Origin: Stereum hirsutum FP-91666 SS1
Lineage: Eukaryota; Basidiomycota; Agaricomycetes; Russulales; Stereaceae
Assembly: GCF_000264905.1 (NCBI RefSeq)
Contig: NW_006763136.1
Location: forward strand, 1,033,485-1,097,484
Length of the DNA: 64,000 nucleotides
Reading direction: 5' to 3'
The notes under the pieces are model-generated. The model was not told the DNA's origin and made no database searches. It saw nothing but the letters and a program-made list of their open reading frames with translations. Positions 61,801 through 64,000 of the stretch are shown here, piece after piece. The position numbers were made by a program, and so were the translations under genes. Each line of letters begins with the position of its first letter. Position 1 is the stretch's first letter.

Positions 61801-64000
61801 ATGCTGTCATTGGCCTTCGGAAAGCGCAAGAGCAAGAAGAATGCGCAGCCGATTCGAGTGGTCAAGACCGCTGTTGATCCAGAACCTTTTACAACTTCGG
61901 GAGTATTGGAGATCAGAGCGACACCTCGGACTGTACACAGTGCTCTACCTGAGCAGGCCTCTGACCGCAGCCCTCGCGAGCCCTCGTTCCTTGACACTCC
62001 TTCTCCTCGCGTAGAACTCGAGTTACCGAACGAGCATTGGTTCTCTTCTGATATCCTCAGTTTGGGCCCTATTCCAACTGCCGTTCCTCCTAGAGGCGAC
62101 TCTCTACCCAGAATCGAGGAAGCCGAAGCTGGTGAAGCTGGTGAAGTCTCCGGGAAGGAGGATACACAAGAAGTACGTTATCTGTATCCTATTTCAACGT
62201 AATGCGCTGAACCGTCTTTCCTTTATCAGCCCTCCGTAGGCGTCGAACAAGACGAGGTATGTCCCTTTTCATACCAAGACATATTCATACTCACATCTGC
62301 ACAGCGGGCTGGGGTCGTTCGTAAATCCGCCAAAGGTGCTCCCGCTCCGATCAGGATTCCTAACCCAGAATACCACAAATCGTCCAAATACCAGATTCAG
62401 CGTTCTGCCGGTGCATCAGCGGAACATCTGAACGTGCGCTCGAACAAAGATACTACGGATGCCTCACCTTTGATAGCTGACGACGCGTCCACGATATCTA
62501 CCTATACCCTCCCTGGATCTATCATTGGTGGCAGCACGCTCGACCACCGTTATTCGCGGTATCTCACTCGTCAAGACTCGGCCACTCTTCCTCATGGAGA
62601 GCATCCTGGATCGACCTCTCCCCCGTCGCGAAATAGACCTCTGAGCTCCAACACCATTTCGTCCTCTTCTGGGTCGAGAGTGACATCTTCCATACCACCT
62701 GTCCCACCCCTCCCGACCCCCACTTCCCCCGCAGAAATTTCAGTCACCCGGTCGAATGATGGACAAGGTGGGCATGGTACAGTGACGGGTCTATCGGTAT
62801 CCAAGTCGAACCGGGCTGCAGGTACCTCTCGACAATCCAAGCCGCCTGTAACGCATCGGATGGTAGAGACTCCCCCCGTCTCACGCACACCAAACACCAC
62901 CCGAATCTTCTTGCCTGGAATGCACATGGCGCATAGTGTATCACCGGTTACTGAGGCATCTGCATCTATAAAGTCCTCTCCCGGGACGCCCGAGCGGGAA
63001 CCTGCAAGCTCGACAAGCACGAAGCGGTCGCATCCTTCACCGCTTTCTCGCCCAACGCGGACCGGCACATCAGACAGCGATCAATACCTGTCTCCCTCGA
63101 CGTACCCTCAATCACGCGCATCACCACACTCGAACTTTTCCACCCCCTCCGGTGAAGACATCGACGAGGTCTTGTTGGATCAGTATTTACAGCCTGATTT
63201 ATTTGGGAGGAGTCCAAGTACTGCTTCGTCTGCAGGTGCAGATGGCCATTCTATCTCCTCTGCGAGTGTGGGAGATAGTGGTTCGAAAGGGAGAAAGACT
63301 TCTTCTCAACTGTCTGACAACCGGGATGCACTCCGTCAGTCCTTTGCATGATCATCATTCTATTCTAACTGACATTGACTTACATGCTTGGAATGCCTAG
63401 CTACATCTGCTGATTCCAAGACTCAGTTATCTTCACGCATACGGTCTTCCTCTCTTGGAGACCTTCGGCACTCTCGTTCTTCTCCTCCGTCCAAACCATC
63501 TCCGCTTCATCCTTCCGCTCTTCATCCCATCGGCGAACGCCTACAGGAGAGTCCAGGTGTTGAATCCAACGGCTTGAAATCCACACCAGGCATCTCTCAC
63601 CTTTTCCTTCACCGCCCGGCGGATGTCCCCTCGAGTGCTTCCACAAGCTCTCACTCCTCGGCGGGTATACTCGTCTCAAGATCGAAGGTCTCTCCTTCCG
63701 ACAGCAGCCATTCACAAACACATACCCGTCCAGTCGATTTAGCTATCATGCGCTTCCGTGGGCATCAACCTCTCAATCCCATAACTGTCGTCCGCGACCC
63801 GACCGACCCTCTTTCTTTTGATATCGCCGTCAACGACGAGATCGATGAATCCGGAGGGATTTCACCACCATCGAGTGGAGAGCGCCAAACCTTCCCTGAG
63901 ACTCCCAGTGCCTTCAGTCCCATGTTCTCAGCCAACCGTCGGAGTGCGTCACCTGGAATGTCTCCCGCACTGGCCTCAGGACGCTCGGATCAGAACTCAG
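61801..64000 (+). CDS. Ser/Pro/Thr-rich protein, 3' end outside window
   Basis: Exons 61801-62172, 62230-62256, 62305-63334 and 63401 onward are joined by introns of 57, 48 and 66 bases with matching phases; the last is open to the window edge. The start is the ATG at 61801 (MLSLAFGKRKSKKN), with a basic cluster near the N-terminus. Over 670 residues are visible, largely disordered and Ser/Pro-rich (SSIPPVPPLPTPTSP). Many SP and TP sites could be phosphorylated. No folded domain is visible so far; one could lie past the edge. A cytoskeletal or signalling scaffold would fit, but this is only a guess. Confidence 0.7.

Noticed and set aside
1..64000. CRISPR array or bacterial operon features
   Set aside because: No regularly spaced short repeats were seen, and all genes have eukaryotic intron structure.

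Overview
The window is from a fungus, most likely an agaric-type basidiomycete. The evidence is many short GT-AG introns of about 50-65 bases with CTNAC-like branch sites, fungal IRE1, THR4 and seryl-tRNA synthetase genes, a C6 zinc-cluster gene, and tandem expansions of BTB and F-box genes. Lineage below basidiomycete is inference.

Positions 1-17881 are one very large Ty3/gypsy LTR retrotransposon on the + strand whose 5' LTR is cut by the window edge. The 329 bases of 5' LTR present are identical by eye to the end of the 3' LTR, so the insertion is young. ORF1 (396-10355, 3319 aa) holds Gag, a CCHC knuckle, an active-type DTG protease, five further protease-fold domains that have lost the DTG signature, a charged tract, and a GC-rich region of about 1140 aa of unknown function. 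ORF2 (10183-14655) is Pol with reverse transcriptase, RNase H and integrase but no protease. Accessory ORFs follow between Pol and the 3' LTR, and one carries another DTG motif. A 446-base N gap interrupts the 3' LTR. The element sits in an exon of a minus-strand gene whose 5' part survives at 17882-18346.

Positions 19127-36261 are an accessory island of small intron-rich genes: a 9-exon unknown gene, a coiled-coil plus Zn2Cys6 gene, an unknown gene, an alternating tandem array A1-B1-A2-B2-A3, a chromodomain gene, two coiled-coil genes and a partly resolved gene. A is an unknown family. B joins an F-box to a nucleotidyltransferase-like fold. A further unknown minus-strand gene and a 149-bp hairpin MITE follow.

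Positions 38339-43158 are housekeeping: tRNA-Leu(AAG), threonine synthase and seryl-tRNA synthetase, the two protein genes on the minus strand. After an acidic unknown protein come four BTB/POZ genes in tandem on the minus strand (45318-51578), then a Ser/Pro-rich membrane protein, the unfolded-protein-response sensor IRE1 (55519-59603), a second identical tRNA-Leu in inverted orientation, a small membrane protein, and a Ser-rich gene that runs off the right edge.

Splice structures were read by eye from GT/AG sites, open frames and agreement between paralogues. They have no transcript support.
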